Both the position numbers and the translations under genes were made by a program. From assembly GCA_963830385.1 (NCBI GenBank), contig CAWHMD010000002.1:1054001-1118000 (forward strand): 64,000 bases of DNA. Direction: 5' to 3'. The number at the start of each line of letters is the position of its first letter. Positions within the stretch are counted from its first letter, which is position 1. The notes under the pieces were generated by a model. The model was not told the DNA's origin and searched no databases. It saw nothing but the letters and a program-made list of their open reading frames with translations. This DNA is from Bog-532 sp963830385. Lineage in GTDB: Bacteria; Actinomycetota; Actinomycetes; Streptosporangiales; Streptosporangiaceae. Shown here piece after piece: positions 1 through 7,861 of this stretch.

Positions 1-45
1 CATCGAGCCGTAGCCGAGCGGGGTGTCCGGTTCCGCGGCGGTCAC
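1..45 (-). CDS. CO/xanthine dehydrogenase-like large (molybdopterin) subunit, N-terminal fragment
   Basis: Only the first 15 codons lie inside the window. A GTG at 45-43 overlaps the stop of the 2Fe-2S subunit gene in a GTGA junction, which implies translational coupling. The visible start reads VTAAEPDTPLGYGSM, compatible with the short leader before the RRVEDPRF-type motif of CoxL-family large subunits, but that motif lies outside. The identity rests mainly on operon order (FAD, 2Fe-2S, then molybdopterin subunit), which is standard for this enzyme family. Confidence 0.55.
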   Translation of the reverse strand, partial: MTAAEPDTPLGYGSM

Positions 46-503
46 GAGACGGCTCCCTGCGGGTGCCCGGCCGCCCAGCGGATCGACCGGACGATGTTCT
101 CGTAGCCGGTGCAGCGGCAGATCTGGCCGGAGATCGCTTCCCGGATCTGCTCGTCGGACGGGTCCGGGGTGTGATCCAGCAGCCAGCGCGCCGTCATCAG
201 CATGCCCGGTGTGCAGAAACCGCACTGCAGCCCGTGGCAGGTGATGAACCCCTGCTGGACCGGGTCCAGCTCACCGTCGCGCTCCAGGCCCTCGACGGTC
301 CTGATGTCGCGGCCGTTGGCCATCGCGGCCAGCGCGGTGCAGGACTTGAGGGGCGCGCCGTCCAGCCACAGCACGCAGGCGCCGCAGTTGGACGTGTCAC
401 AGCCCCAGTGGCTGCCGGTCAGCTCCAGCTCGTCCCGGATGAAGTGGATGAGCAGCATGCGCGGTTCGACGTCACGGGTGTACTCGGTCCCGTTGACCGT
501 CAT
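42..503 (-). CDS. (2Fe-2S)-binding subunit of CO/xanthine dehydrogenase family (CoxS-like)
   Basis: Small iron-sulfur subunit that passes electrons from the molybdenum site to FAD. The 153-residue product has the plant-type ferredoxin cysteines in GCDTSNCGAC and the second cluster motifs CGFCTPGM and CRCTGY, so both [2Fe-2S] clusters look intact and the length is normal for the family. The ATG at 503 is chosen because AGGTGG sits eight bases upstream and the homology begins at MTVNG; a longer reading frame reaches 578 but overlaps the FAD-subunit gene. The gene follows the FAD subunit by 13 bases and overlaps the large subunit by 4. The substrate cannot be read from this subunit; CO, a purine or another N-heterocycle are all possible. 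Confidence 0.93.
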   Translation of the reverse strand: MTVNGTEYTRDVEPRMLLIHFIRDELELTGSHWGCDTSNCGACVLWLDGAPLKSCTALAAMANGRDIRTVEGLERDGELDPVQQGFITCHGLQCGFCTPGMLMTARWLLDHTPDPSDEQIREAISGQICRCTGYENIVRSIRWAAGHPQGAVS

Positions 504-516
504 CGTGACTTCCACC

Positions 517-1398
517 TCAGGTCTCCGCCACCCCGGCCCGGACGGCCGCCCGGCGCAGCGCCCGGGTGGTGAGCTCACCGGTCAGATGCCGCTTGTAGTC
601 GACCGGCCCGCGCGGGTCGGTCGCGGGCCGGCAGTGCTCGGCGGCGATCCTGCCCGCCTCGGTGAACGCCGCCTGGCCGGCCGGGCGCCCGCGCAGGAAG
701 TCCTCGGCCTCGGCGGAGACGAAGTGGCCGGCGCCGACCGCGGCCAGGCCGATGCCCGCCTCGGCGACCGTGCCCCCCGCGTCGAGGGTGAGCACGGCCC
801 CGGCGGCGGCGATCGACCAGTCGCCCACCCGGCGGGACACTTTTTCATAAGCGCTGCCGGTGCCGCCGTCCGGGATCGGCACCCGCAGCTCGGTCAGCAG
901 CTCGTCCGGGGCGACCACGGTCTCGTACGGCCCCAGGTGGAACTCGCGCACCGGCACCCGCCGGGAACCGTCCCGGCCCCGGATCACCGCGATCGCCCGG
1001 AGCGCGCCGAACGCGGCCGACAGGTCCTCGGACGGGTCGGCCTGGCACAGCGAGCCGCCGATCGTGCCCCAGTTACGCACGATCGGGTCGGCGATCACAT
1101 GCTCGGCGTCGTGCAGGATCGGGAAGTGGCGGCCGGCCAGCGGCGAGGCCAGCAGCTGAGCGTGCCGGACCAGCGCCCCGATCCGCAGCTCACCATCGGC
1201 CGCCCTGATGCGGGACAGCCCGCTGATGCCGTTGATGTCGATCAGCGTCTCCGGCTGGGCCAGTCGCAGCTTCATCATCGGGATCAGGCTGTGGCCGCCC
1301 GCCAGCACCCGCGACTCCGGCCCGAACCGGGTCAGCAGCTCCAGGGCATGCTCCACGCTCCTCGCCCTCTCGTACTCGACGTGCGACGGAACCTGCAT
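517..1398 (-). CDS. FAD-binding subunit of CO/xanthine dehydrogenase family (CoxM-like)
   Basis: Medium flavoprotein subunit of a molybdenum hydroxylase. The 293-residue product begins with the FAD-binding PCMH-type fold; the diagnostic loops AGGHSLIPMMKLRL (about residues 34-47) and TIGGSLCQADPSEDL (about 111-125) are both present. The C-terminal third matches the CO dehydrogenase flavoprotein C-terminal domain. It is the first gene of the operon and is divergent from a LysR-type regulator across a 93-base gap that contains a TAAG-N6-CTTA palindrome. The family assignment is secure; the physiological substrate is not. Confidence 0.93.
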   Translation of the reverse strand: MQVPSHVEYERARSVEHALELLTRFGPESRVLAGGHSLIPMMKLRLAQPETLIDINGISGLSRIRAADGELRIGALVRHAQLLASPLAGRHFPILHDAEHVIADPIVRNWGTIGGSLCQADPSEDLSAAFGALRAIAVIRGRDGSRRVPVREFHLGPYETVVAPDELLTELRVPIPDGGTGSAYEKVSRRVGDWSIAAAGAVLTLDAGGTVAEAGIGLAAVGAGHFVSAEAEDFLRGRPAGQAAFTEAGRIAAEHCRPATDPRGPVDYKRHLTGELTTRALRRAAVRAGVAET

Positions 1399-1434
1399 TG
1401 ACCCTCCAGGCGTGCGAGCCGGGCAAGAGCAGGA

Positions 1435-1448
1435 TAAGCAATACCTTA
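1435..1448. promoter_or_regulatory. Candidate LysR-type operator between divergent genes
   Basis: TAAGCAATACCTTA is a dyad (TAAG, six bases, CTTA) fitting the loose T-N11-A pattern that LysR regulators bind. It lies in the 93-base gap between the dehydrogenase operon and the lysR gene, the usual place for an autoregulated divergent promoter. Assignment is by position and symmetry only. Confidence 0.45.
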
Positions 1449-1491
1449 AGAATCCTGGCCAATCTCACCTCGGCCGGCCCATCATCGGAGG

Positions 1492-2430
1492 GTGACGCTC
1501 ACTCAGCTCAGCGCGTTCGTGATGGTGGCCCGGCTCGGGTCCGTCAAGGACGCCGCCAAGATGCTGAACGTGAGCGAGCCCGCCGTGTCCCAGGCGCTGA
1601 CCGCGCTCCGTCAGCACCTGGGCGATCAGCTGATCACCCGCAACGGCGCGACGATGTCGCTGACCACGGCCGGGGTGAAGCTGCTGCCGGTGGCCTCGCA
1701 GATGGTGGCGCTGGGCGCCGAGGCGCAGGCCGCGGTGCGGGCGGGGCAGGGCCTGCCCGAGCAGTTGCGCCTGGTCACGACCAGTTCGTTCGCGGAGTTC
1801 GTGGCCGGGTCGCTGACCGACGCGTTCTCCCGGCGGTTCGCGCAGCCGGTCGAGGCGTCGGCCGGGGTGACGGCCGAGGACGAGATGGCCGTGCTGGTGG
1901 TGAACCGGCTGGCCGACATGGCCATCGGGCCGCTGCTGACCGAGAAGGAACTGATCTGTGAGCCGGTGTTCCGCTACCACATCGTGGCGGTGACCTCCCC
2001 GCACGAGCCGCCCAAGGGCAGCCCGGCCAGCTGGTCCTGGCTGGTGGACCCGACCGGCATCGACCCGTCCAGCGACGTCAGCCGGCTGCTGGCCAAGCTC
2101 GGCGTGCCGGAGGAGCGGATCCGCGTGTTCCCCAACGCCACCGCCGCCTGGGCCGCCGCCGCCAGCGGCGCGGGCGTGTCGCCGGGGGTCGCGCACCTGC
2201 TGGCACCCCAGATCCGCCGCGGTGAGCTGCGGGTGGTGGAGACCCCGGCCACGCCGATGGAGGCCACCTGGTACGTGACCACGCTGCGCCGGGAGCGGCG
2301 GCCCGCCATCGCCGGCTCGATGCGGCATTTCCTGGGCACGCCGGAAGCGATGAAGCTGATGCGCTCACCGGGCAGCGGCGTGCCCCCGTCGAAGTTCCGC
2401 CCGCCGGTCTACGTCACGATCTGGAGCTAG
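1492..2430 (+). CDS. LysR-family transcriptional regulator
   Basis: The 312-residue product opens with a winged helix-turn-helix typical of LysR proteins (SVKDAAKMLNVSEPAVSQAL, about residues 16-35), followed by a periplasmic-binding-like effector domain to about residue 290. The GTG at 1492 has a GGAGG just upstream. It is transcribed away from the CoxM/CoxS/CoxL-like operon, so it most likely controls that operon; this is inferred from layout. Its 3' end overlaps the converging cytosine deaminase gene by four bases, sharing CTAG as both stop codons. Confidence 0.9.
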   Translation: MTLTQLSAFVMVARLGSVKDAAKMLNVSEPAVSQALTALRQHLGDQLITRNGATMSLTTAGVKLLPVASQMVALGAEAQAAVRAGQGLPEQLRLVTTSSFAEFVAGSLTDAFSRRFAQPVEASAGVTAEDEMAVLVVNRLADMAIGPLLTEKELICEPVFRYHIVAVTSPHEPPKGSPASWSWLVDPTGIDPSSDVSRLLAKLGVPEERIRVFPNATAAWAAAASGAGVSPGVAHLLAPQIRRGELRVVETPATPMEATWYVTTLRRERRPAIAGSMRHFLGTPEAMKLMRSPGSGVPPSKFRPPVYVTIWS

Positions 2431-2879
2431 CGGCCACCGATGTCCTCGCTCCAGACGGCTGGGTAGCTCTCCTGAAACTCGCGCATCACGTCCTGGCAGC
2501 GGCCGTCGTCGAGCAGGATCACCTCGACGCCGCGACCGCGCAGGAAGTCCAGGTCGCCGCCGAACGTGGTGGCCTCCCCGACTACCACCCGGGGGATCTG
2601 GAACAGCAGGATCGCCCCGGAGCACATCTCGCACGGCGACAGCGTGGTGTACATGGTCGTGCCGGCGTAGTCCGGCCGCCGTCCCGCGTCCCGCAGCGCA
2701 GAGATCTCACCGTGGGCCACCGGGTCGCCCTGCTGCACCCGCTGGTTGTGGCCGGCCCCCAGCACCTCGCCACCGGCCGCCAGCACCGCGCCGACCGGGA
2801 CACCGCCCTGGGCCAGGCCCTCGCGGGCCTGCTGCAGCGCCAGATCCATCATCTTCGCGTCCACCGCGTCCGCCAGCAT
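2427..2879 (-). CDS. Cytosine deaminase (yeast FCY1-like nucleoside/base deaminase)
   Basis: Zinc deaminase that hydrolyses cytosine to uracil in pyrimidine salvage. The 150-residue product carries the zinc ligands and proton shuttle in HGE (HGEISAL) and PCEMC (TLSPCEMCSGAI). The C-terminal stretch with IPRVVVG and the ending SYPAVWSEDIG resembles the yeast-type cytosine deaminase rather than tRNA adenosine deaminase. I start it at the ATG at 2879, which gives the family length; an upstream in-frame extension would add 29 poorly conserved residues and collide with the divergent membrane protein gene at 2932. The ribosome site is weak. Confidence 0.82.
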   Translation of the reverse strand: MLADAVDAKMMDLALQQAREGLAQGGVPVGAVLAAGGEVLGAGHNQRVQQGDPVAHGEISALRDAGRRPDYAGTTMYTTLSPCEMCSGAILLFQIPRVVVGEATTFGGDLDFLRGRGVEVILLDDGRCQDVMREFQESYPAVWSEDIGGR

Positions 2880-2931
2880 GGTCGTCAACGCTACCGGTGC
2901 GGGTTGTAGGGTCGGCACGAAGGGAGCCCCA

Positions 2932-3645
2932 GTGGATATCGCGGCCATGCTGCTCTGGATCGTCACCGCGGGCGCCGGCGTCTATCTGCTCGCCGCCCGC
3001 CCCGCCGCGGCCGGGGATGAGGCAGCCGGCGAGGCAGCGGCTGGTGAGGCGGCGGCTGGTGAGGCGGCGGCCGAAGCCGTGGCCCCGGCCACCGTGCCAC
3101 CCTCGCGGCCACCCTCGCGCCCCGCCCAGTACGGCATCCCCCAAGCCGCCGTCGACGCCATGCTGGCCGGTGCCCGGGTGCCACCGATCACCCACACCCG
3201 GATCACCACCCAGCCCGGCCAGCACCCGCTGCTGGAGTTCATGCACCCGGCGCTGGGCATCATCGGCCTGGCCAGCTGGATCGCCTACGTGGTGACCAGG
3301 TACGGCACGTTCGCGTGGGTCTCGTTCGGCGTCCTGCTGGCCACGATCACGGCCGGCCTCACCTGGTACACGATCAACGGTCGCCACGCCCGCCGATCCT
3401 CGGCACCAGCCGAAATGCTCGAGACCTCCGGGGCTCCCGGTACCGCCGGTGTGCTCGTGACTCCTGAGGCTGTTGAGGCCCCTGAGGACCGCCGGGCCAG
3501 TGGTGGCGCTGTGAGCGGGGCTGCCGGGACCCCGGGGCTGCCGGGACCGCCGGGGCTGCCGGGGCCGGGGATGCCGGGACCAAGGGGCGCCGCTACCCGC
3601 CCCGGCGCATCCTGGTGCACGGCTCGGGCGCCAGCCTCACCCTGA
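2932..3645 (+). CDS. Membrane protein of unknown function, C terminus probably frameshifted
   Basis: The 237-residue product has an N-terminal hydrophobic segment (from DIAAMLLWIVTAGAGVYLL), an Ala/Glu-rich linker built from GEAAA repeats, and a second membrane pair around residues 103-145. Near the end it runs into collagen-like Gly-X-Y triplets (GTPGLPGPPGLPGPG) and stops at 3645. The frame one base back continues from about 3580 as KGRRYPPRRILVHGSGASL, then a hydrophobic stretch LILAIITLLVSV, ending at 3686. That looks like the natural C-terminal membrane helix, so a one-base loss within the GC-rich repeat at about 3560-3590 is likely. No family recognised. The GTG start at 2932 is the best of several. 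Confidence 0.55.
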   Translation: MDIAAMLLWIVTAGAGVYLLAARPAAAGDEAAGEAAAGEAAAGEAAAEAVAPATVPPSRPPSRPAQYGIPQAAVDAMLAGARVPPITHTRITTQPGQHPLLEFMHPALGIIGLASWIAYVVTRYGTFAWVSFGVLLATITAGLTWYTINGRHARRSSAPAEMLETSGAPGTAGVLVTPEAVEAPEDRRASGGAVSGAAGTPGLPGPPGLPGPGMPGPRGAATRPGASWCTARAPASP

Positions 3646-3729
3646 TCCTGGCGATCATCACCCTCCTGGTCTCCGTCCACACCTGACCAGGAGCCGGGCC
3701 CCGCGCACCGGGCCGGGCGGCGGAGGTCC

Positions 3730-3768
3730 GGGTACGTTTTCCCGTACATACTGCGGGAAAACGTACCC
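3730..3768. terminator. Perfect 15-bp inverted repeat, possible terminator
   Basis: The left arm at 3730-3744 (GGGTACGTTTTCCCG) and right arm at 3754-3768 are perfect complements around a 9-base loop. It follows the end of the membrane protein gene by 44 bases. Actinomycete terminators often lack a U tract, so termination is reasonable, but the A/T-rich middle of the stem is unusual and protein binding is an alternative. Confidence 0.5.
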
Positions 3769-3985
3769 ACATGCGAAGTACCCACTTAGTGCTGAGGCTC
3801 AGGTGACTTCTGAGGCTGGTGTGACCGAGAGCTCCAGGTCCGGAGCCGCCGTCCCGTGAGCCGGAGCCTTTCGACGCATGCGGCGGAAACGCACCCGCCC
3901 GAAAGGCCGGGCGCAACGACGGGCGGCTACGAGCCAGCCGGGATTCCGGGGCTAGGCATGACTCCGGCTCGCGCGTACGATGCTT

Positions 3986-4001
3986 GTTACTCGCGAGTAA
4001 C
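3986..4001. promoter_or_regulatory. 16-bp palindromic operator upstream of alpha/beta hydrolase
   Basis: GTTACTCGCGAGTAAC is a perfect palindrome ending 11 bases before the hydrolase start codon, a position where a bound repressor would block transcription or initiation. A 14/16 match lies upstream of the secretory lipase gene (9997-10012). The form is typical of TetR-family operators. Confidence 0.6.
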
Positions 4002-4012
4002 GGAGGTGCCCG

Positions 4013-4831
4013 ATGACGCTGGCCTATGAGCGCGTCGGCGAAGGCCCGCCGCTGGTGCTGCTGCACGGGGTCGGTCATCGACGGCAGGCTTGGGGCGCGG
4101 TGGTGGGGCTGCTGCGGAATCGCCGCGAGCTGATCATGGTCGACCTGCCGGGGCACGGGGAGTCGCCGCCGCTCGAACTGAACGGGCGGGAACCGGTCCA
4201 GGCGATGGCCGAGGACGTCATCGCGTTCCTCGACGAGCTGGGGCTGGAGCGGCCGCACGTGGCCGGCAACTCGCTGGGCGGGGCGCTGGCCCTGATCATC
4301 GGGTCGCAGGGACGCGCCGCGACCGTGACCGGGCTGTCCCCGGCCGGGTTCTGGGTCAACCAGCGGCAGTACCGCTACGCCAAGGCGCTCTTCAAGATCA
4401 TGGAGATCACCGGGGGCGCGATCCAGGGCTCGGCGTCGCGGCTGTCCCGGTACCGGGCCGGCCGGGCGTTCATGTTCGCCGCGGTGGTCAGCCGGCCGTC
4501 CCGGCTCAGCCCGGAGCAGGCGGCCGGCGACGCAAGGGCGTTCATGACGGCCGGGGCGGCGGTCAAGGCGATCCTGGCCGCCCCGGTGTGGTTCACCGAG
4601 ACCATCCCCGAGCCGGTCCCGGTCACCATCGCCTGGGGCACCAAGGACCGGCTGCTGCTGCCCAGCCAGGCCGCCGTCGCCCAGCGCCAGCTGCCACAGG
4701 CCCGGTACCTGTCGCTGCCCGGCTGCGGGCACGTACCCATGACCGACGACCCGGCCCTGGTGGCCCAGGTCCTGCTGGAGGGCAGCACGCTCCCGGCCAC
4801 CGCCGAGCAGGCAACCCCCGGCGTCAGCTAG
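4013..4831 (+). CDS. Alpha/beta-fold hydrolase
   Basis: The 272-residue product shows the core of the fold: oxyanion-hole motif LLHGVGH (about residues 18-24), nucleophile elbow GNSLGG (Ser at about residue 88), acid region WGTKDRL and catalytic His in GCGHVPMTDD. The substrate (ester, lactone or haloalkane) cannot be assigned. The ATG at 4013 is preceded by GGAGG, and a perfect 16-bp palindrome overlaps the promoter region, so it is probably repressed by a TetR-like protein encoded elsewhere. The gene converges on the GNAT gene with an 8-base overlap. Confidence 0.88.
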   Translation: MTLAYERVGEGPPLVLLHGVGHRRQAWGAVVGLLRNRRELIMVDLPGHGESPPLELNGREPVQAMAEDVIAFLDELGLERPHVAGNSLGGALALIIGSQGRAATVTGLSPAGFWVNQRQYRYAKALFKIMEITGGAIQGSASRLSRYRAGRAFMFAAVVSRPSRLSPEQAAGDARAFMTAGAAVKAILAAPVWFTETIPEPVPVTIAWGTKDRLLLPSQAAVAQRQLPQARYLSLPGCGHVPMTDDPALVAQVLLEGSTLPATAEQATPGVS

Positions 4832-5387
4832 CGGACGCCTCGGCCGGGCGGTCCAGCCGCCAGACGATGCCGAGGCCGGTGCCGGCCTCGGGGGCGAAAT
4901 CCAGCATCCGCTCGCCCGCCCGGGTGAAGCCGAGCTTGCGCGGCACCGCCCCGCTGGGGCCGTTCAGCTCGTCGTGCACGATCTCCACCCGGTCGATGCC
5001 GGGCAGGCTGAACGCGGCGCTGACCAGCGCCGCGGCCGACGCGGTGGCGAGGCCGCGGCGGACGTAGCGGCGGTGCACCCAGTAGCCGATCTCCAGGCCG
5101 CCCGGCCCGATCCGGGCCATCAGGCCGCAGCTGCCCGCGATGGCCCCGTCCACCGTGATCGCGTAGTTGAAGGCCAGGCCGGACTCCCAGTCCCGGTCGC
5201 AGCCGGCCACGAACTCGGCCGCGTTCTCCCGCGAGTACCCGTTGGCCCAGGGCATCCACGGGCGCAGGTGCTCCTGTGACTCGATGACCGCCACGAAGGC
5301 GGCCTCCTCGTCGCCGAACTGCCAGCGCCGCAGCGTGGCCGGCCCGTGCTCGAGGACTTCGGGGGGACGGGGGACGGAAAGCTGCAT
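4824..5387 (-). CDS. GNAT-family N-acetyltransferase (RimJ/RimL type)
   Basis: The 187-residue product fits the ribosomal-protein-alanine acetyltransferase branch: TLRRWQFGDEEAAFVAV at the N terminus, the central sheet GGLEIGYWVHRRYVRRGLAT with the acetyl-CoA-binding RRGLAT loop, and the NGPSGAVPRKLGF motif before the last strand. The acceptor is unknown. The start at 5387 gives the normal length; the frame is open much further upstream but that part has no family resemblance and overlaps the divergent winged-helix gene. Confidence 0.85.
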   Translation of the reverse strand: MQLSVPRPPEVLEHGPATLRRWQFGDEEAAFVAVIESQEHLRPWMPWANGYSRENAAEFVAGCDRDWESGLAFNYAITVDGAIAGSCGLMARIGPGGLEIGYWVHRRYVRRGLATASAAALVSAAFSLPGIDRVEIVHDELNGPSGAVPRKLGFTRAGERMLDFAPEAGTGLGIVWRLDRPAEASAS

Positions 5388-5447
5388 CAGCCCATGCTCG
5401 CTGGCCGGCCCACCGCGCGACAACCCGGTACCCCCCGGCAACCCGAT

Positions 5448-6557
5448 ATGGTCGCGGCCGTGGGGACCTCGCTCGCGCCGGATCAGCTCCGGGCCGCCCG
5501 GTGGCACGCGCTGCTGCTCGACGGCGCGGGCGGGGACGTCGCCGCGGTCGCCCGGCACCTGGGCGGGCTGCAGGCGCAGGCGGCCCCGCCCGCCCGGCTG
5601 GCCGTCCGGCCCCGCACGGCCGGGCTGACCGCGGCCGATGTCGACCAGGCAAGCGCCGGCGGCGGCGTCACCCGCACCTGGGCCATGAGGGGCACGCTCC
5701 ATCTGGTGGCGGCCACGGACGTGCGCTGGATGACCGGGCTGTTCGGACCCTTTTTCAATAAAAAGGATCAACGGCGGCGACTCCAGCTCGGCTTGGACGA
5801 CGAGTTGTGCGAGCGGGCGCTGACGGCGCTGGCGTCGATCCTGGCCGGTTCACCCCCACTGACCCGGGCCGAGCTCATCGAGCGGCTGGCGGCCGAGGGC
5901 GTGCGGATCGACCCGCGGAGCCAGCAGCCGCCGCACCTGCTCGGCTACGCGGCCGGGTCCGGCCTGATCTGCCGGGGCCCCGACCGGCCGGGCGACGAGC
6001 CCACCTACGTACGGCTGGACGAGTGGGCGCCGGAAGCGCCCGCCCTGGACCGCGACGACGCGCTGGGCGAGCTGGCCCGGCGCTACCTGGGCGGCTACGG
6101 CCCGGCGGCGCGGGCCGACTTCGCGGCCTGGTCGGGACTGGCCGCCGCCGACACCAGGCGGGCGTGGGCGCTGATCGCGGACCAGACCGTCCCGGCCGGC
6201 CCGGACCTGGTCGTCCTGGCCGGGACAGCACTGGACGGGGCTGCACTCGGCGGTGCGCCGCCGGAGCCACGGCTGCTCGCGCACTTCGACCCGCTGCTGA
6301 TGGGATACCGCGATCGCGAACTGATCCTGGACCCCCGGTACGCGAAACGGATTCAGGCCGGTGGCGGGTTCGTCCAGCCGGCCGTCCTGGCCGGCGGCCG
6401 GGTGGCCGGGACCTGGCGGCTGGAGCGGCGGGCCAAGCTCACGGTGGAACCGTTCACGCCGCTGGCCGCGGCCGACCTGGAGGCGCTGGCCGCCGACGCC
6501 GCCGACATCGGGCGCTTCCTCGGCACCGACGTAACGTTCGCAGTAGCGCAGTCGTGA
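5448..6557 (+). CDS. Winged-helix DNA-binding protein of the HTH_42 (YcaQ/AlkX-like) family
   Basis: The roughly 369-residue product matches the HTH_42 family: an N-terminal ARWHALLLDG/LGGLQAQ segment, TRTWAMRGTLHLV, repeated winged-helix modules, and a late LLAHFDPLLMGYRDR followed by GTWRLERR. Related proteins are DNA glycosylases that unhook crosslinks, but actinobacteria carry many divergent paralogues of unknown role. Start is uncertain between ATG 5448 and GTG 5460; neither has a strong ribosome site. It is followed after 14 bases by the M20 amidohydrolase gene, so the two are probably co-transcribed. Confidence 0.8.
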   Translation: MVAAVGTSLAPDQLRAARWHALLLDGAGGDVAAVARHLGGLQAQAAPPARLAVRPRTAGLTAADVDQASAGGGVTRTWAMRGTLHLVAATDVRWMTGLFGPFFNKKDQRRRLQLGLDDELCERALTALASILAGSPPLTRAELIERLAAEGVRIDPRSQQPPHLLGYAAGSGLICRGPDRPGDEPTYVRLDEWAPEAPALDRDDALGELARRYLGGYGPAARADFAAWSGLAAADTRRAWALIADQTVPAGPDLVVLAGTALDGAALGGAPPEPRLLAHFDPLLMGYRDRELILDPRYAKRIQAGGGFVQPAVLAGGRVAGTWRLERRAKLTVEPFTPLAAADLEALAADAADIGRFLGTDVTFAVAQS

Positions 6558-6571
6558 CGGGAGGAGCGGGG

Positions 6572-7753
6572 ATGGACGTCAAGGACGCGATCGCCGGGAC
6601 CATCGCCGGCGCCCGGGACCGGCTGACCGGGCTGAGCCACCGGCTGCACGCCCACCCGGAGATCGCGTGGACCGAGGAGCGGGCCGCCGCCTGGGTCTCG
6701 GCCGAGCTGGCCGGCGCCGGGTTCGACGTGCAGACCGGCGCCTGCGAGCTGCCGACCGCGTTCATCGCCCGGGCCGGTAACGGGCCGCTGCACGTAGGGA
6801 TCTGCGCCGAGTACGACGCGCTGCCGGGGGTCGGCCACGCCTGCGGGCACAACATCATCGCCGCCGCCGCCGTCGGGGCCGGGCTGGCGCTGGCCGGCGT
6901 CGCCGACGACCTCGGCCTGACCGTGACCGTGCTCGGCACCCCGGCCGAGGAGGGCGGCGGCGGCAAGGTCTTCATGCTCGAGCGGGGCGCGTTCGACGGG
7001 CTGCACGCGGCCATGATGGTCCACCCCGGCCCGGTCGACGTGGCCGAGGCACGCCCGTTCGCGGTGTCCCACCTGCAGGTCCGCTACCGCGGCCAGGCCA
7101 CCCACGCCGCCGCCTACCCGGAGCAGGGAATCAACGCGGCCGACGCGTTCACGGTCGCCCAGGTGGCCATCGGCCTGCTCCGCCAGCAGCTGCTGCCCAG
7201 CACCCGGGTGCACGGGGTCGTGACCCACGCCGGTGACGCGCCCAACGTCATCCCCGACGCCACCGCGGGCCGCTGGTACGTGCGAGCCGAGAGCCTGGAC
7301 GAGCTGGCCGCGCTGGAGCCGAAGATCAGGCGCTGCTTCGAGGCGGGCGCGCTGGCCACCGGCTGCGAGCTGGAGATCGAGGCCGAGGCACCACCGTACG
7401 CCGAGTTCCGCAACGACCCCGGCCTGCTCCCGCTGTACCGGGCCAACGCCGAGCGCCTGGGCCGCCAGTTCCTGCCGTCCGACGGCTCGGGCGGCGCGGC
7501 CGGCCTGGCGGGCCGGATGAACCGGGCCTCCACCGACATGGGCAACGTCTCGCTGGTCGTGCCCGCCATTCACCCCTACATCGGGATCGGGTCGCTGCCC
7601 GCGGTGAACCACCAGAAGGAGTTCGCCGCGCACTGCGTCACCCCGGCCGCCGACCAGGCCCTGGCCGACGGGGCGACCGCGCTGGCCTGGACCGCGGCCG
7701 ACGCGGCCCGGGACCCGGCCCTGCGCGCCCGGCTGCTGGAGCGGGCGGGCTGA
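6572..7753 (+). CDS. M20-family amidohydrolase (peptidase/aminoacylase type)
   Basis: A 393-residue metal-dependent hydrolase. Metal ligands are visible in GICAEYDALPGVGHACGHN and in PAEEGGGGK, and the late SLPAVNHQKEF contributes the last His. The ATHAAAYPEQGINAADA dimerisation segment is typical of the amidohydrolase branch acting on N-acyl or p-aminobenzoyl-glutamate-like amides. GGGAGGAGCGGGG precedes the ATG at 6572. No signal peptide, so it acts in the cytoplasm. It sits immediately downstream of the winged-helix gene. Confidence 0.88.
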   Translation: MDVKDAIAGTIAGARDRLTGLSHRLHAHPEIAWTEERAAAWVSAELAGAGFDVQTGACELPTAFIARAGNGPLHVGICAEYDALPGVGHACGHNIIAAAAVGAGLALAGVADDLGLTVTVLGTPAEEGGGGKVFMLERGAFDGLHAAMMVHPGPVDVAEARPFAVSHLQVRYRGQATHAAAYPEQGINAADAFTVAQVAIGLLRQQLLPSTRVHGVVTHAGDAPNVIPDATAGRWYVRAESLDELAALEPKIRRCFEAGALATGCELEIEAEAPPYAEFRNDPGLLPLYRANAERLGRQFLPSDGSGGAAGLAGRMNRASTDMGNVSLVVPAIHPYIGIGSLPAVNHQKEFAAHCVTPAADQALADGATALAWTAADAARDPALRARLLERAG

Positions 7754-7815
7754 CGGGACGGGCGGGCTGACGGGGCGCCCGGCCTGCCCGCACGCGCCGT
7801 CTCACCGCCTAGTTA

Positions 7816-7831
7816 CCGGAGGATCCTCCGG
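7816..7831. promoter_or_regulatory. 16-bp perfect palindrome before LLM oxidoreductase gene
   Basis: CCGGAGGATCCTCCGG is fully self-complementary and lies 30 bases upstream of the GTG start. It could be an operator or a 5'-UTR hairpin that hides an SD-like GGAGG. No second copy was noticed in the window. Confidence 0.4.
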
Positions 7832-7861
7832 ATATGAAAGACTGGAGACGGAGGTGATTGC

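Larger units (their letters stand above)
3687..4012. other. Gene-free stretch with a long hairpin and an operator-like palindrome
   Basis: This 326-base gap holds a 15-base perfect inverted repeat (3730-3768) and a 16-base palindrome (3986-4001), both described separately. I see no coding signal in the rest. Confidence 0.6.
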
